Source: CAYUNE01 sp964446115 | GTDB lineage: Bacteria; Desulfobacterota; Desulfobulbia; Desulfobulbales; Desulfobulbaceae | NCBI GenBank assembly: GCA_964446115.1 | Contig: CAYUNE010000029.1 | Coordinates: 1-37,956, forward strand | Direction of reading: 5' to 3' | DNA length: 37,956 bases | In this document: one piece after another, positions 17,313 through 25,506 of the stretch | Numbering within the stretch: the first letter of the stretch is position 1 | Layout: the number at the start of each line of letters is the position of its first letter | Program-made: the position numbers and the translations under genes | The notes under the pieces: generated by a model | Seen by the model: only the letters and a program-made list of their open reading frames with translations | Told to the model about the DNA's origin: nothing | The model's database searches: none

Positions 17313-18635
17313 ATGCCCTCCACGAATCGACTAAAGCAGATGCTCTTTCTCTACAACCTCCTCCAGCTCACCGCGACTCTCTTATTCCTGCCCCTGCTGC
17401 TGGTGGTTGTGATTGTCAGGCCAAAATACCGCAGCCGCATCCTGCGGCGGCTCGGTTTAAGACTGACGCGGGAAAAAATCAGCAAGCAAAACAAAAGAGG
17501 AGGACCCGGACCCCGTATCTGGATCCATGCCCTTTCCGTGGGTGAGGTCAAATCCGTGGAACACCTCGTGGGAACCCTGCGGCGCACCCTGCCCCACGCC
17601 GTCCTCATGCTCACCGTCTCCACGGACAGCGGCGAGCGCTTGGCCGGAGAACGGCTGCGGGAGCGGGTTGATCTCATCACCGGGGCTCCCCTTGATTTTT
17701 TCTTTACCATCAACCGTTTTCTCAGGATCCTGCAGCCCGACCTCTTCATCCTGGTGGAAACCGATTTCTGGCCCAACTGGCTTTCTTCTCTTGAAAAATC
17801 AGGATCGAAACTGCTGCTTGTCAACGGACGGATCTCAGACAGATCCTTTGCAGGATACCAGCGTTTCAGCTTTTTCTTCCAACCGCTCTTTGACTATTTT
17901 TCCCTCCTCTGCATGCAGACGGAACATGATGCCGACAACCTGAAACGGTTGGGCATCTCCGCCGACAAGATCCACACTCCAGGCAACCTGAAATTCGCCC
18001 GGGGACCTGTCGCCGACACCGGAAAAAAAGCTCCGGATGCCTCGGAACTCGGCCTGGCAGAATATCCCCGCATCATTGTCGCCGGGTCGGTTCATGGGCC
18101 TGAGGAGGAGATCGTTCTCCGGGCCTTTGCGGAAATATCACGTTATCATGAGGACTGCGCTCTGCTCATCGCCCCCCGGGACATCTCCCGGAGCGGGGGC
18201 CTGTGCCGGCGGGCCGGGCGGCTGGGTTTTGAGGCTGTCCGGCGCTCTGCGGCCCAAACAGAGGCCGCCCGGGTCGTCATCCTCGATACCTACGGCGAAC
18301 TGGCTGCATGCTACTTTCTGGCCACCCTGGCCTTTATCGGCGGCAGCCTGGTGAACCGGGGGGGACACAACCCGCTGGAAGCCGCTGTGGCCGGCGTCCC
18401 GGTCCTGTTTGGCCCCCACATGGAAGACTTCCGGGAAATTGCCGGGGAGCTGCTTGAGCAGGGGGCGGCCCGCAGGGTGGAAGACGGTGGCCAACTCGCA
18501 GCCTCGATGATGCGGCTGCTCAACAGAGAAGACGAGAGGCTGGCCATGGGCAGGTCGGCGGCCCGGGTGACGACCGCCCATCAGGAGGTGTTGGAACGCT
18601 ATGTCCGTCTGATCAGCACTCTCCTCAGCCGATGA
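17313..18635 (+). CDS. waaA: 3-deoxy-D-manno-octulosonic acid (Kdo) transferase
   Basis: WaaA transfers Kdo from CMP-Kdo to lipid IVA at the inner face of the cytoplasmic membrane, an early step of lipopolysaccharide core synthesis. The product is 440 residues, as expected. An N-terminal membrane anchor (LLQLTATLLFLPLLLVVVIV) is followed by IWIHALSVGEVKS with the catalytic glutamate near residue 78. Further matches are VETDFWPNWL, KLLLVNGRISDRS, AGSVHGPEEE, the FIGGSLVNRGGHNPLEAA sugar-nucleotide site and FGPHMEDFREIA. The ATG at 17313 is used; a second at 17340 is possible. comEC begins 9 bases after the stop. The gene implies an outer membrane with LPS. Confidence 0.94.
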   Translation: MPSTNRLKQMLFLYNLLQLTATLLFLPLLLVVVIVRPKYRSRILRRLGLRLTREKISKQNKRGGPGPRIWIHALSVGEVKSVEHLVGTLRRTLPHAVLMLTVSTDSGERLAGERLRERVDLITGAPLDFFFTINRFLRILQPDLFILVETDFWPNWLSSLEKSGSKLLLVNGRISDRSFAGYQRFSFFFQPLFDYFSLLCMQTEHDADNLKRLGISADKIHTPGNLKFARGPVADTGKKAPDASELGLAEYPRIIVAGSVHGPEEEIVLRAFAEISRYHEDCALLIAPRDISRSGGLCRRAGRLGFEAVRRSAAQTEAARVVILDTYGELAACYFLATLAFIGGSLVNRGGHNPLEAAVAGVPVLFGPHMEDFREIAGELLEQGAARRVEDGGQLAASMMRLLNREDERLAMGRSAARVTTAHQEVLERYVRLISTLLSR

Positions 18636-18644
18636 GCCGTTTCC

Positions 18645-21200
18645 ATGATGTCCCGGGGTCACTCTCTGCTTGCGGCGCTTTATGGGGACCTGCTGCCGCC
18701 GGCCACCCTCTCCTGCCTCATGGGGAGCATTGCCGCCGGACTCCATGACCTCCCGAACCCGCTCCTCCTGACCGTTCTCGCCCTCAACGGCAGCGCCATC
18801 TTCCTGCTGCGCCGCCGACAGCCGCCGCTGGTCATCCTCATTCTCTTCTTTCTGTTTTTCACCGGCTTTACCCTGACCCAATACCGGCTCAACGCCCCCC
18901 ATGATGCAACTCATATTGCCCGACTGGTGGGTGACACCAGCCCCATGGCCTCCCTGAGCGGCACCCTGCTCAGCTATCCGGAATTCGACGGCAGCAGAAC
19001 ACGTTTTACCCTGGAGGCGGAAACTCTGCTTTTCCCGGATCATCCGGTGGAAAAATACCGACATCGCCAAGGGGTGCACGGCCGGGTCCGCCTGACCCTG
19101 GACGGTCCCCCGTCTCCGGACTATCTACCCGGGGACCGTCTGCTGCTGCGGGTCCGCTTGAACCGGGTGTACAACTACCTCACCCCCGGGGCCTTCGATT
19201 ACAAACTCCACATGGCCGACAGGGGTATCCTCGTCCGCGGCTGGATCCGTTCCGCTCTGCAGATCGTCGCCCTCTCCGATGAACACGTTTCAACGGCAAG
19301 AAAAATCCGCTTCTTCCCCGAACGCCTGCGCTGCCGCATCGCCGGCTTTATCAAGAGTCATCTGGAGCAACCTGCGGCGGGATTATACGAGGCCCTTCTC
19401 CTTGGCAGCCGCAGCAATATCACCCCCCGGACCCTTGAGCAGTTCAAAAGTTGCGGCTGCATGCACCTGCTGGCCATTTCCGGAGTGCACATGGGTTTGC
19501 TGGCACTCATGCTCATCACCGGTTTCAGCCGGCTGATCTCCCTTTTCCCCCGGCTCCTCCTTCATCTGTCCGGTCGTCCCCTGGCCGTGGCCTGCGCCCT
19601 GCCGCCTCTCTTTCTCTATGCCCTCATCGCCGGCTTCAACACCCCGGTAATCCGGGCCCTGGTGATGACGGCGCTTTTCATCGTCGCGGTAATTATCAGA
19701 AGAGAACGTTCCATCCTGCATCTAGTGGCGGCCGCGGCCCTGCTCATCTGTCTCTTTCACCCCTTGCGCCTTTTCACCATATCCTTCCAACTCTCCTTTG
19801 TGGCGGTTTTAGCCATTGCCGTTATCTATCCCCGACTTCGCTCCTACCACTTCCAAAAAAACGGCAAAACCACGGCAGGCTTACCGGTTGCCGGCAGCAG
19901 CAACAAAGGTCTCGTTTCCCGATTCATAGGCGCCGGAGTCATCGGTTTCGGCGTATCGCTCACCGTCACCATCGGTATCCTGCCCCTGCTGCTGGCAGCC
20001 TTCAACCGATTTTCGCCCATCGGCCCCCTGATCAATCTGCTCATCGAACCGTTGCTCTGCTTCTGGGCCCTGCCCCTGGGATTGACGGCCGCACCACTCA
20101 TCTTCATCCAACCGGATATCGCCAATTTTCTGTTGCATTTGGGCGGTTACGGCCTTGTGGCTGCGGATCGTATCACCGCCGCCGGTGCCGGATTCTCATT
20201 TGCCACCCTGTGGAGCGTCACCCCCACCCGGACGGAGATAATTCTCTACTACTGCCTGCTTTTGCTCTTCTGTTTCCGCCACCGCCTGCCAAGATCGCGC
20301 CCTCTGCTCCTATTTTTTTCAATGCTGCTCTTCACCACTGTGGCGGCCAACCAGTATCTCCAGAGTACCAGGGGAAAATCGGAAATCGCCTTCCTCGACG
20401 TGGGCCAGGGCGCCGCCACCTTTATCCGCATGGAGGACGGCACAACCGTTCTGGTGGACGGCGGCGGACCTGCCTCGCCGCGTTTCAACGTGGGAAGCGC
20501 CCTCATCGCCCCCTATCTCTGGAAAAAAAGAATAGGCCGCCTGGACCATGTTGTCGTCACCCATGCGGACAGCGACCATTACAGCGGCCTCGGCTTCATC
20601 CTCCGCCGCTTCCGGCCCGCCCGCCTCTGGACCAACGGCAGCAACGCAGAGGATCCGGGTTATATCGCCCTGCTGGACCTGGCGCATCGGCTGGGGATAG
20701 AAGTCCGGAGTCCCGGCCGCGGCGAAACACTCGTTCAGACGGGACAAAGCCGGCTCTACTGTCTGGGCAATCCCCTGCGTCCGGGGAATGGTAAAATGGG
20801 GGAAGGCAACGGCAGCGGCCTTTCCGATAACGATATGAGCCTTGTGCTTAAATTCCGGCACGGGGAATTCAGTGTTCTGCTCACCGGCGATATCACCAGC
20901 CGGGTGGAGCGGCTGCTGGTCAAATCTTCCCGTGATCTGCGCTCCACCATTCTCCAGGCATCCCATCACGGCAGCGGCACGTCAAACACCCCTGAATTTG
21001 TGGCGCAGGTGGATCCGGAACTGATCGTGGTCTCGGCCGGACGCGGACGGAGCCACTTTCCCCATGCCTCCCATGTCAAACACTGGCACCAACAGCAGCG
21101 TAATTTTGTCGTCACCGCCCGGGACGGCACCATCACCTGTTTCGCCGACGGCATCTCCCATGCGGTGCGCACCATGGGCAGGACTCTTCACACGCCTTAG
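18645..21200 (+). CDS. comEC: ComEC/Rec2 DNA-uptake channel protein
   Basis: The product is 851 residues. It has the N-terminal DUF4131/OB-like region (to about residue 230), the multi-pass Competence domain (HLLAISGVHMGLLALMLITG near 275, with ALIAGFNTPVIRALVM), and a C-terminal metallo-beta-lactamase-like domain. The last has FLDVGQGAATFIRMEDG, HADSDHYSG starting at residue 640, and VLLTGDI and QASHHGSG. It carries single-stranded DNA across the inner membrane in natural transformation. The metal-binding histidines and aspartates of the nuclease-like domain appear intact. The gene lies 9 bases after waaA. pilT is in the window, but comEA and comF are not. Confidence 0.93.
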   Translation: MMSRGHSLLAALYGDLLPPATLSCLMGSIAAGLHDLPNPLLLTVLALNGSAIFLLRRRQPPLVILILFFLFFTGFTLTQYRLNAPHDATHIARLVGDTSPMASLSGTLLSYPEFDGSRTRFTLEAETLLFPDHPVEKYRHRQGVHGRVRLTLDGPPSPDYLPGDRLLLRVRLNRVYNYLTPGAFDYKLHMADRGILVRGWIRSALQIVALSDEHVSTARKIRFFPERLRCRIAGFIKSHLEQPAAGLYEALLLGSRSNITPRTLEQFKSCGCMHLLAISGVHMGLLALMLITGFSRLISLFPRLLLHLSGRPLAVACALPPLFLYALIAGFNTPVIRALVMTALFIVAVIIRRERSILHLVAAAALLICLFHPLRLFTISFQLSFVAVLAIAVIYPRLRSYHFQKNGKTTAGLPVAGSSNKGLVSRFIGAGVIGFGVSLTVTIGILPLLLAAFNRFSPIGPLINLLIEPLLCFWALPLGLTAAPLIFIQPDIANFLLHLGGYGLVAADRITAAGAGFSFATLWSVTPTRTEIILYYCLLLLFCFRHRLPRSRPLLLFFSMLLFTTVAANQYLQSTRGKSEIAFLDVGQGAATFIRMEDGTTVLVDGGGPASPRFNVGSALIAPYLWKKRIGRLDHVVVTHADSDHYSGLGFILRRFRPARLWTNGSNAEDPGYIALLDLAHRLGIEVRSPGRGETLVQTGQSRLYCLGNPLRPGNGKMGEGNGSGLSDNDMSLVLKFRHGEFSVLLTGDITSRVERLLVKSSRDLRSTILQASHHGSGTSNTPEFVAQVDPELIVVSAGRGRSHFPHASHVKHWHQQQRNFVVTARDGTITCFADGISHAVRTMGRTLHTP

Positions 21201-21301
21201 TAGGTTATCTTGTCCGGGATGCTGTGCTACCTGTTCACGGGGCAGACAATCGCCAAAGAAGATTTGACGTCCGCAACCGGTTAAGGGTACACTGCTCCAC
21301 C

Positions 21302-21814
21302 ATGAGAGTCTCCTTCTTATTCTTCAGCCTCATTGTTTTTCTCACCGCAGCCCTTGGCCCGACAGCCTGCGATAACGGCGCCCATGGGTTGAAAAAGGGG
21401 GATCCGGCCCCGGAATTCTCCCTCCCCGGCCTTGGGAAGGGAGAATTTGTTACCTTTCCGGCGGATTTTCAGGGCAAAGTGGTGGCCATCCGCTTCTGGG
21501 CGGACTGGTGCCCCTACTGTGACCATGAAATGAGGGAGTTGGAACCGGTCTACCAAAAATATCGTGACCGCGGCCTGGTGATCCTGGCGATCAACGTACA
21601 CCAGGATCAGCCCACAGCCTCACGGTTCGCCAAACGCCTGGGCATCAGCTACAACGTCCTGCTGGACACCCAGGGGAAAACCGCAGCCGCCTATCAGGTC
21701 ATCGGCCTGCCCACCACCTATCTCATCGACCATAACGGCCGCATCAGCACCAAAATCATCGGTGAATCCACGGCCCAACTCTTCGAGCGACTCGTAGCCG
21801 AACTCCTGCCTTGA
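21302..21814 (+). CDS. TlpA/ResA-like periplasmic thiol-disulfide oxidoreductase
   Basis: From ATG 21302 the product is 170 residues. The N-terminus is a signal peptide (VSFLFFSLIVFLTAALGP) with a Cys in PTAC-DN that may be lipidated, though the lipobox is weak. The thioredoxin fold follows: KKGDPAPEFSLPGLGKGEFV, FWADWCPYCDHEMRELEP with the active site CPYC, and the cis-Pro loop VIGLPTTYLIDHNG. The family reduces disulfides in exported proteins, often for cytochrome c maturation, which fits the exported cytochrome at 12949-13293. The frame runs upstream to 21224, but those residues do not look like a signal sequence. It is 101 bases after comEC and convergent with the DUF5658 gene. Confidence 0.87.
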   Translation: MRVSFLFFSLIVFLTAALGPTACDNGAHGLKKGDPAPEFSLPGLGKGEFVTFPADFQGKVVAIRFWADWCPYCDHEMRELEPVYQKYRDRGLVILAINVHQDQPTASRFAKRLGISYNVLLDTQGKTAAAYQVIGLPTTYLIDHNGRISTKIIGESTAQLFERLVAELLP

Positions 21815-21851
21815 TCAGGCTGAGATTTTAGCTTCGTTGTTCACCGGCGTT

Positions 21852-22349
21852 TTAAATTATGGGCGTCGAGTTCCATAAGATGACCAGTTCATAATAGATC
21901 AGAAGAAAATAGCCTGAAAAAACGCCGAAAAGCAGATGGTAACCGCTGAAGCGACCAAAAAGACGAAACCGCTTGTGGGCGACGATGAGGGTAATGCAGG
22001 AAGCGGTCAACACAAATTTGACCAAAAAAAAGAGACTCGTATCCGTTTCCAGGAGCAGCCGCATAAACGGATTGAGCTCCCTGCCGCCCCGGTCGATGAT
22101 ATGCAGGGTAAAAAAGGCATCGGCCACGCAAAAGAGCAGAACCCCGAAGACAATGGCAAAGAGAAAGGGCTCGTGCCAGTCCACATAAAAGGCTCCCCGG
22201 TAATCCTCCCCTCTTCTGGCCCGTTTCCGCCTTCTCATGAACAGAGAGTAGGCCAGGGAGCGAAGATTTGTCTGCCGCCGTTCCCGTCCCCGGCGTCGAC
22301 ACCGTGTATAGCCTGTTTCTCCAACGGCAACATCTTGTACGATCATCAT
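21852..22349 (-). CDS. DUF5658-type membrane protein
   Basis: From the ATG at 22349 (AAGGAG nearby) the product is 165 residues. An arginine-rich cytoplasmic N-terminus contains RRRGRERRQTNLRSLAYSLF and RRRKRARRGEDYRG. Then come FLFAIVFGVLLFCVADAFFT, LHIIDRGGRELNPFMRLLLE and two further membrane helices, matching the DUF5658 pattern (aspartate in the first helix, ELNP motif in the loop). The function of DUF5658 is not known. The motif at 22378-22403 lies 29 bases before the start codon. The gene is convergent with the TlpA-like gene, 37 bases apart. A truncated relative of the N-terminal module lies at 22713-22940. Confidence 0.85.
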   Translation of the reverse strand: MMIVQDVAVGETGYTRCRRRGRERRQTNLRSLAYSLFMRRRKRARRGEDYRGAFYVDWHEPFLFAIVFGVLLFCVADAFFTLHIIDRGGRELNPFMRLLLETDTSLFFLVKFVLTASCITLIVAHKRFRLFGRFSGYHLLFGVFSGYFLLIYYELVILWNSTPII

Positions 22350-22712
22350 CCGTTCTCCTTTCGTAACCAATTGCAGGGTAACCGATCACAGGATATGTAA
22401 CCCGGTGGTGCTATGATCCACTTTGCCGTCGGTGCTTGCCTCCATTCCGTTTTCCCTGTTTTCCGCCGGGCACCGGTTTTCCCGCCGCATCTTTTTCACA
22501 ATTCCGGAAATCCATCCGGGGAGTCCGGAATCGCATAACAGGCCCATTCAACCGGATAGAAGGCAATTACCTGCAGTTATGCCGAAAATGGAACATCTTG
22601 CTGCTCCAGCCGGGTGGTGTTACATCGTTTCCTGCAAGTAATGCGCCGCAGGGGGAAAGAGGGAGAAAAACATTTTCGGTGAAAAAGAAAAAAATGAGAC
22701 GAAGCCGGATGA
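22350..22712. other. intergenic region between DUF5658 gene and its basic relative
   Basis: About 360 bases with no convincing gene. It holds the motif at 22378-22403 and, near 22672-22695, an A-rich stretch that may be the 3' end of the leftward small gene. Open frames on the plus strand here have no ribosome site and no recognisable motif. Confidence 0.45.
22378..22403. promoter_or_regulatory. shared intergenic motif, copy 2
   Basis: This copy reads GTAACCGATCACAGG, A, TATGTA, ACCC and is nearly identical to 13571-13595. On the minus strand, toward the DUF5658 gene, GGTTAC occurs three times in 40 bases, beginning at about 22402, 22383 and 22368. Such regular spacing with a near-palindrome in the middle suggests a binding site just before the DUF5658 start. 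Confidence 0.4.
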
Positions 22713-22940
22713 CTAGATGAGGAGAAAGTCCCGGTTACGGTCGTTGCGGCGGCGTGCAGCCTTACGGCGCCTGCGGAACAGGGCGTTGAAAAAGGCGGGA
22801 AGCGAGCGGATGGAGGATTGACGGCGGTCCGGAATGGTGCGGCGCCGGGGACGCTGCGGCGGCAGCCGGTGGGGGGTCGACTCCGGAGCGGGAGCGATGT
22901 CGTCGGAAATATTCTTTCGGTGCCGGACGGATTTTTTCAT
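22713..22940 (-). CDS. small basic protein resembling the DUF5658 N-terminal module
   Basis: The product is 75 residues and very basic, with RRRTIPDRRQSSIRSLPAFF and RRRRKAARRRNDRNRDFLLI at its C-terminus. The adjacent DUF5658 protein has the same order of features before its first membrane helix (RRxxxxRRQxNxRSL, then RRRxRARRxxD). Here the frame stops where the membrane part should begin, and I see no continuation in other frames. It may be a truncated copy or a stand-alone soluble version. Start ATG 22940 has only a weak ribosome site. Proline-rich sequence (PAPESTPHRLPPQRPRRR) precedes the module. Confidence 0.5.
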   Translation of the reverse strand: MKKSVRHRKNISDDIAPAPESTPHRLPPQRPRRRTIPDRRQSSIRSLPAFFNALFRRRRKAARRRNDRNRDFLLI

Positions 22941-23033
22941 GGTTCACGTCGATGAAACCGGGTGCCGAATCAGCGCCCCGTCCCTGTATGGGCTGGAAAA
23001 CAGGGCTGGAAAGCGGCCATGCTCACCGGGATG

Positions 23034-23492
23034 TTACCATCCCCAGACGAGCCGGCGGGAGATCCAGCCGGTCACCCCCTGTTCGTGGCGGACCTTGACC
23101 CAGTTTTTGGTCCGCTTCAGGGTGCTGAACACTGTGCCCTTTTCCGCCATGGCGATCTTCTCCTTGTCGGTTCCGGGACCGGAGCGGACGTTCACCCGCG
23201 ATTTTTTGACGATCACATGGGGTTTGGGCGAGGTCAGGGAGGAGTGCACCCAGCCCACATCATTTTCGTAATCCCTGACCTTGTACCACTTCCCCCGGGT
23301 CTCGATAACCTTGAGGGGATAGCCCTTGTCCAGTTGCCAGAGGACCTTGTACTTGATGCCCGGACCGGAACGGAGATTGATCCAGTTTTTTGCCACGGTC
23401 ACCATTTTTGCCTGGCTGCCGACAGCGGTTGCGGCCACCCAGACAAGGGACAGCAGCATGATGACGATGACTTTGCCGAGAGAATTTTGCAT
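23034..23492 (-). CDS. exported protein with two SH3b domains
   Basis: From ATG 23492 the product is 152 residues; an in-frame ATG at 23513 has poorer support. A signal peptide (MQNSLGKVIVIMLLSLVWVA, cleaved near SQA) is followed by two bacterial SH3 (SH3b, SH3_3-like) domains. Each has the NxRSGPG motif: NWINLRSGPGIKYKV in the first and SRVNVRSGPGTDKEK in the second, and each ends in a GW-[VI] strand (VGWVHSSL, TGWISRRL). SH3b domains usually bind peptidoglycan or cell-wall peptides. No catalytic domain is attached, so a periplasmic binding or targeting role is likely. It lies between the basic small gene and mutL, all leftward. Confidence 0.85.
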   Translation of the reverse strand: MQNSLGKVIVIMLLSLVWVAATAVGSQAKMVTVAKNWINLRSGPGIKYKVLWQLDKGYPLKVIETRGKWYKVRDYENDVGWVHSSLTSPKPHVIVKKSRVNVRSGPGTDKEKIAMAEKGTVFSTLKRTKNWVKVRHEQGVTGWISRRLVWGW

Positions 23493-23599
23493 GGATCGAT
23501 ACCCTGTAAACATAACTGCGGTTATCCGGTGCCCTCTACTTTACCAGATCTGCACGATTGGACAAATCATTTTTAAATCACGTTGTTCCACCCCGTTTT

Positions 23600-25417
23600 T
23601 CAGGTCCGGTGGAACCATTTTTTCAACTCTTCCCGGGAAAAAACCTTGCATACGGGACGTCCGTGGGGACAGTGGGAAAACGAGCTGCTCCGTCGCATCT
23701 GCTCCAGCAGATCGATCATCTCCTCGGGCTGCAGACGGTTACCGGACTTGACAGCGGCCTTGCAGGCCATGGAGGCAAGACGATCATCAATGAGGCGGGT
23801 CAACCCCTCGCGGCTCCGGTCGTCTCCCGTCTTCAGACCGTCCAGCAGTTCCCTCAGCAGCTGCGCCCCATCCAGATGGCCCAGCAGGGCCGGAACCGCC
23901 TTGACCACGTAGGTTTCTCCACCGAAGTGTTCCACGGTAAAGCCAAGGGCGGCGATAGTCTCGCCATGCTGTCGTACCAAATCAATTTCCGGGGCCGTGA
24001 GTTCAACGGTTGCCGGAAAGAGCAAAATCTGCGAAGAGATGGCGCCCGCAAGCCAGCCTGACCGCAGCTGTTCGTAGAGAATCCGTTCGTGGGCGGCATG
24101 CTGATCAATAACCACAAGCCTGTCACCTCCCTCGAAAAAGAGATAGAGATCAAAACAGGAACCCATGAGCCTCAGATCGGAAAAGGAGAGCGACTCCGCA
24201 ACCGGTGCCGCCGGTTTTCCACCATCTCCGGCGGCAGGGATGGAAACGGTCGAAGATTCCTCCCGCTTTTCCTTCAACCCGGCTTCCCCGGCATCCTGCG
24301 GCAGCCTCCGGGGCACAGGCTCGCACACCCGGCAGGAGGCGATATCTTTTCCGGAGCCATCGCCGCGCTCCTCTTCCCGGAGACGGGGAAAAGCCTCTGT
24401 GAAAATCTCCCGGCGCAGTCGCTGCTGGTGGGCGCTCATACCCCTGCGGACCGCCTGAACAATGGCCCCGTGAACGATGCGGGGTTGACGGAATTTCATC
24501 TCCAGCTTTGCCGGGTGAACATTGACGTCCACCTGGTCACCGGGGAGGGTCACCAGCAGGGCACCATGCGGCTGCCTTCCCTTCATCAGAAAGGAGTGCA
24601 TCCCCTCCCGGACCGCGTGCAGCATCATTGGATTGCGCACCGGACGCTTGTTGACCAGAAAACGCAGGCGGCCGGCGGCGGCCGCGCCGGAGTCCGGAGG
24701 CAGGAGAAAACCCCTGACAGCCACCCCGTTCCCCTCCGCCGCTGTCGTCTCAAGCTCTATCAACGCCTCGCCGATCCGGTAGATCTGCCGGAAGCGTTCC
24801 TCCAATGTGTCTGCAGCGGAAAAATGAAAAACAGGGCGACCGTCGATAGCCAGTCTCATCTCCACCTGCGGATTGGCCAGGGCCTGGTGACGAAATGCCT
24901 CCTCCAGGTGATGGATCTCGGTTCGCCGGGTCTTGAGAAATTTCCGGCGGGCCGGGACATTGCCGAAAAGACGACGGATCTCGACAGTGGTTCCCGAGGC
25001 GCATCCGGTTGCGTGAATCCTGGTCAGACGGCCGTACCTGACCTCGGCCCGGGTGCCGAGAGAGGCGCGGCGCGGCCGGGAAAGAATGGTCATATGGGAG
25101 ACCGAACCAATGGAGGGCAGGGCCTCGCCCCGGAAACCCAGGGTGGCGATGGCGCCTAAATCCTCTTCCCGGTGCAGCTTGCTGGTGGCATGGCGTTCGA
25201 TACAGAGCAGCACATCGTCCTCATCCATGCCGGAGCCGTTATCGCATACGCGAATAAGACGGACACCACCGCCCTCGATATCAACGGAAATGGTGGTGGC
25301 CCCGGCATCGAGGCTGTTCTCCACCAGTTCCTTCAGCACCGATGCCGGTCTCTCGACCACTTCGCCTGCCGCGATCTGGTTGGCGATATGTTCGGAAAGA
25401 ATACGGATAACGGACAT
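23600..25417 (-). CDS. mutL: DNA mismatch repair protein MutL (endonuclease type)
   Basis: From ATG 25417 the product is 605 residues; TGGAG stands five bases upstream. The N-terminal GHKL ATPase has ELVENSLDAGAT, CDNGSGMDEDD and GFRGEALPSIGSV. A Pro/Glu-rich linker (about 340-425) joins it to the C-terminal dimerisation domain. That domain carries DQHAAHERILYE, which fits the DQHA-x2-E-x4-E endonuclease motif, together with ACKAAVKSG and CPHGRPVCKVF. MutL of this type nicks the unmethylated strand itself, as in organisms without MutH. mutS is not in the window. The gene is divergent from the PBP gene at 25507. Confidence 0.95.
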   Translation of the reverse strand: MSVIRILSEHIANQIAAGEVVERPASVLKELVENSLDAGATTISVDIEGGGVRLIRVCDNGSGMDEDDVLLCIERHATSKLHREEDLGAIATLGFRGEALPSIGSVSHMTILSRPRRASLGTRAEVRYGRLTRIHATGCASGTTVEIRRLFGNVPARRKFLKTRRTEIHHLEEAFRHQALANPQVEMRLAIDGRPVFHFSAADTLEERFRQIYRIGEALIELETTAAEGNGVAVRGFLLPPDSGAAAAGRLRFLVNKRPVRNPMMLHAVREGMHSFLMKGRQPHGALLVTLPGDQVDVNVHPAKLEMKFRQPRIVHGAIVQAVRRGMSAHQQRLRREIFTEAFPRLREEERGDGSGKDIASCRVCEPVPRRLPQDAGEAGLKEKREESSTVSIPAAGDGGKPAAPVAESLSFSDLRLMGSCFDLYLFFEGGDRLVVIDQHAAHERILYEQLRSGWLAGAISSQILLFPATVELTAPEIDLVRQHGETIAALGFTVEHFGGETYVVKAVPALLGHLDGAQLLRELLDGLKTGDDRSREGLTRLIDDRLASMACKAAVKSGNRLQPEEMIDLLEQMRRSSSFSHCPHGRPVCKVFSREELKKWFHRT

Positions 25418-25506
25418 GGTCACTCCAGCGGGAGTCTGATTTTCCGGAAATAAACTTCAGAGTTTACTTGAACGGCGAATATACTATAAAGGGTGTGGCT
25501 GATCAC

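Noticed and set aside
19451..20794. 447-codon plus-strand frame inside comEC
   Set aside because: Proline, histidine and arginine rich out-of-frame shadow of a membrane protein gene.
22436..22720. 94-codon plus-strand frame between DUF5658 and the small basic gene
   Set aside because: No ribosome site, no recognisable motif, and composition typical of non-coding GC-rich DNA.
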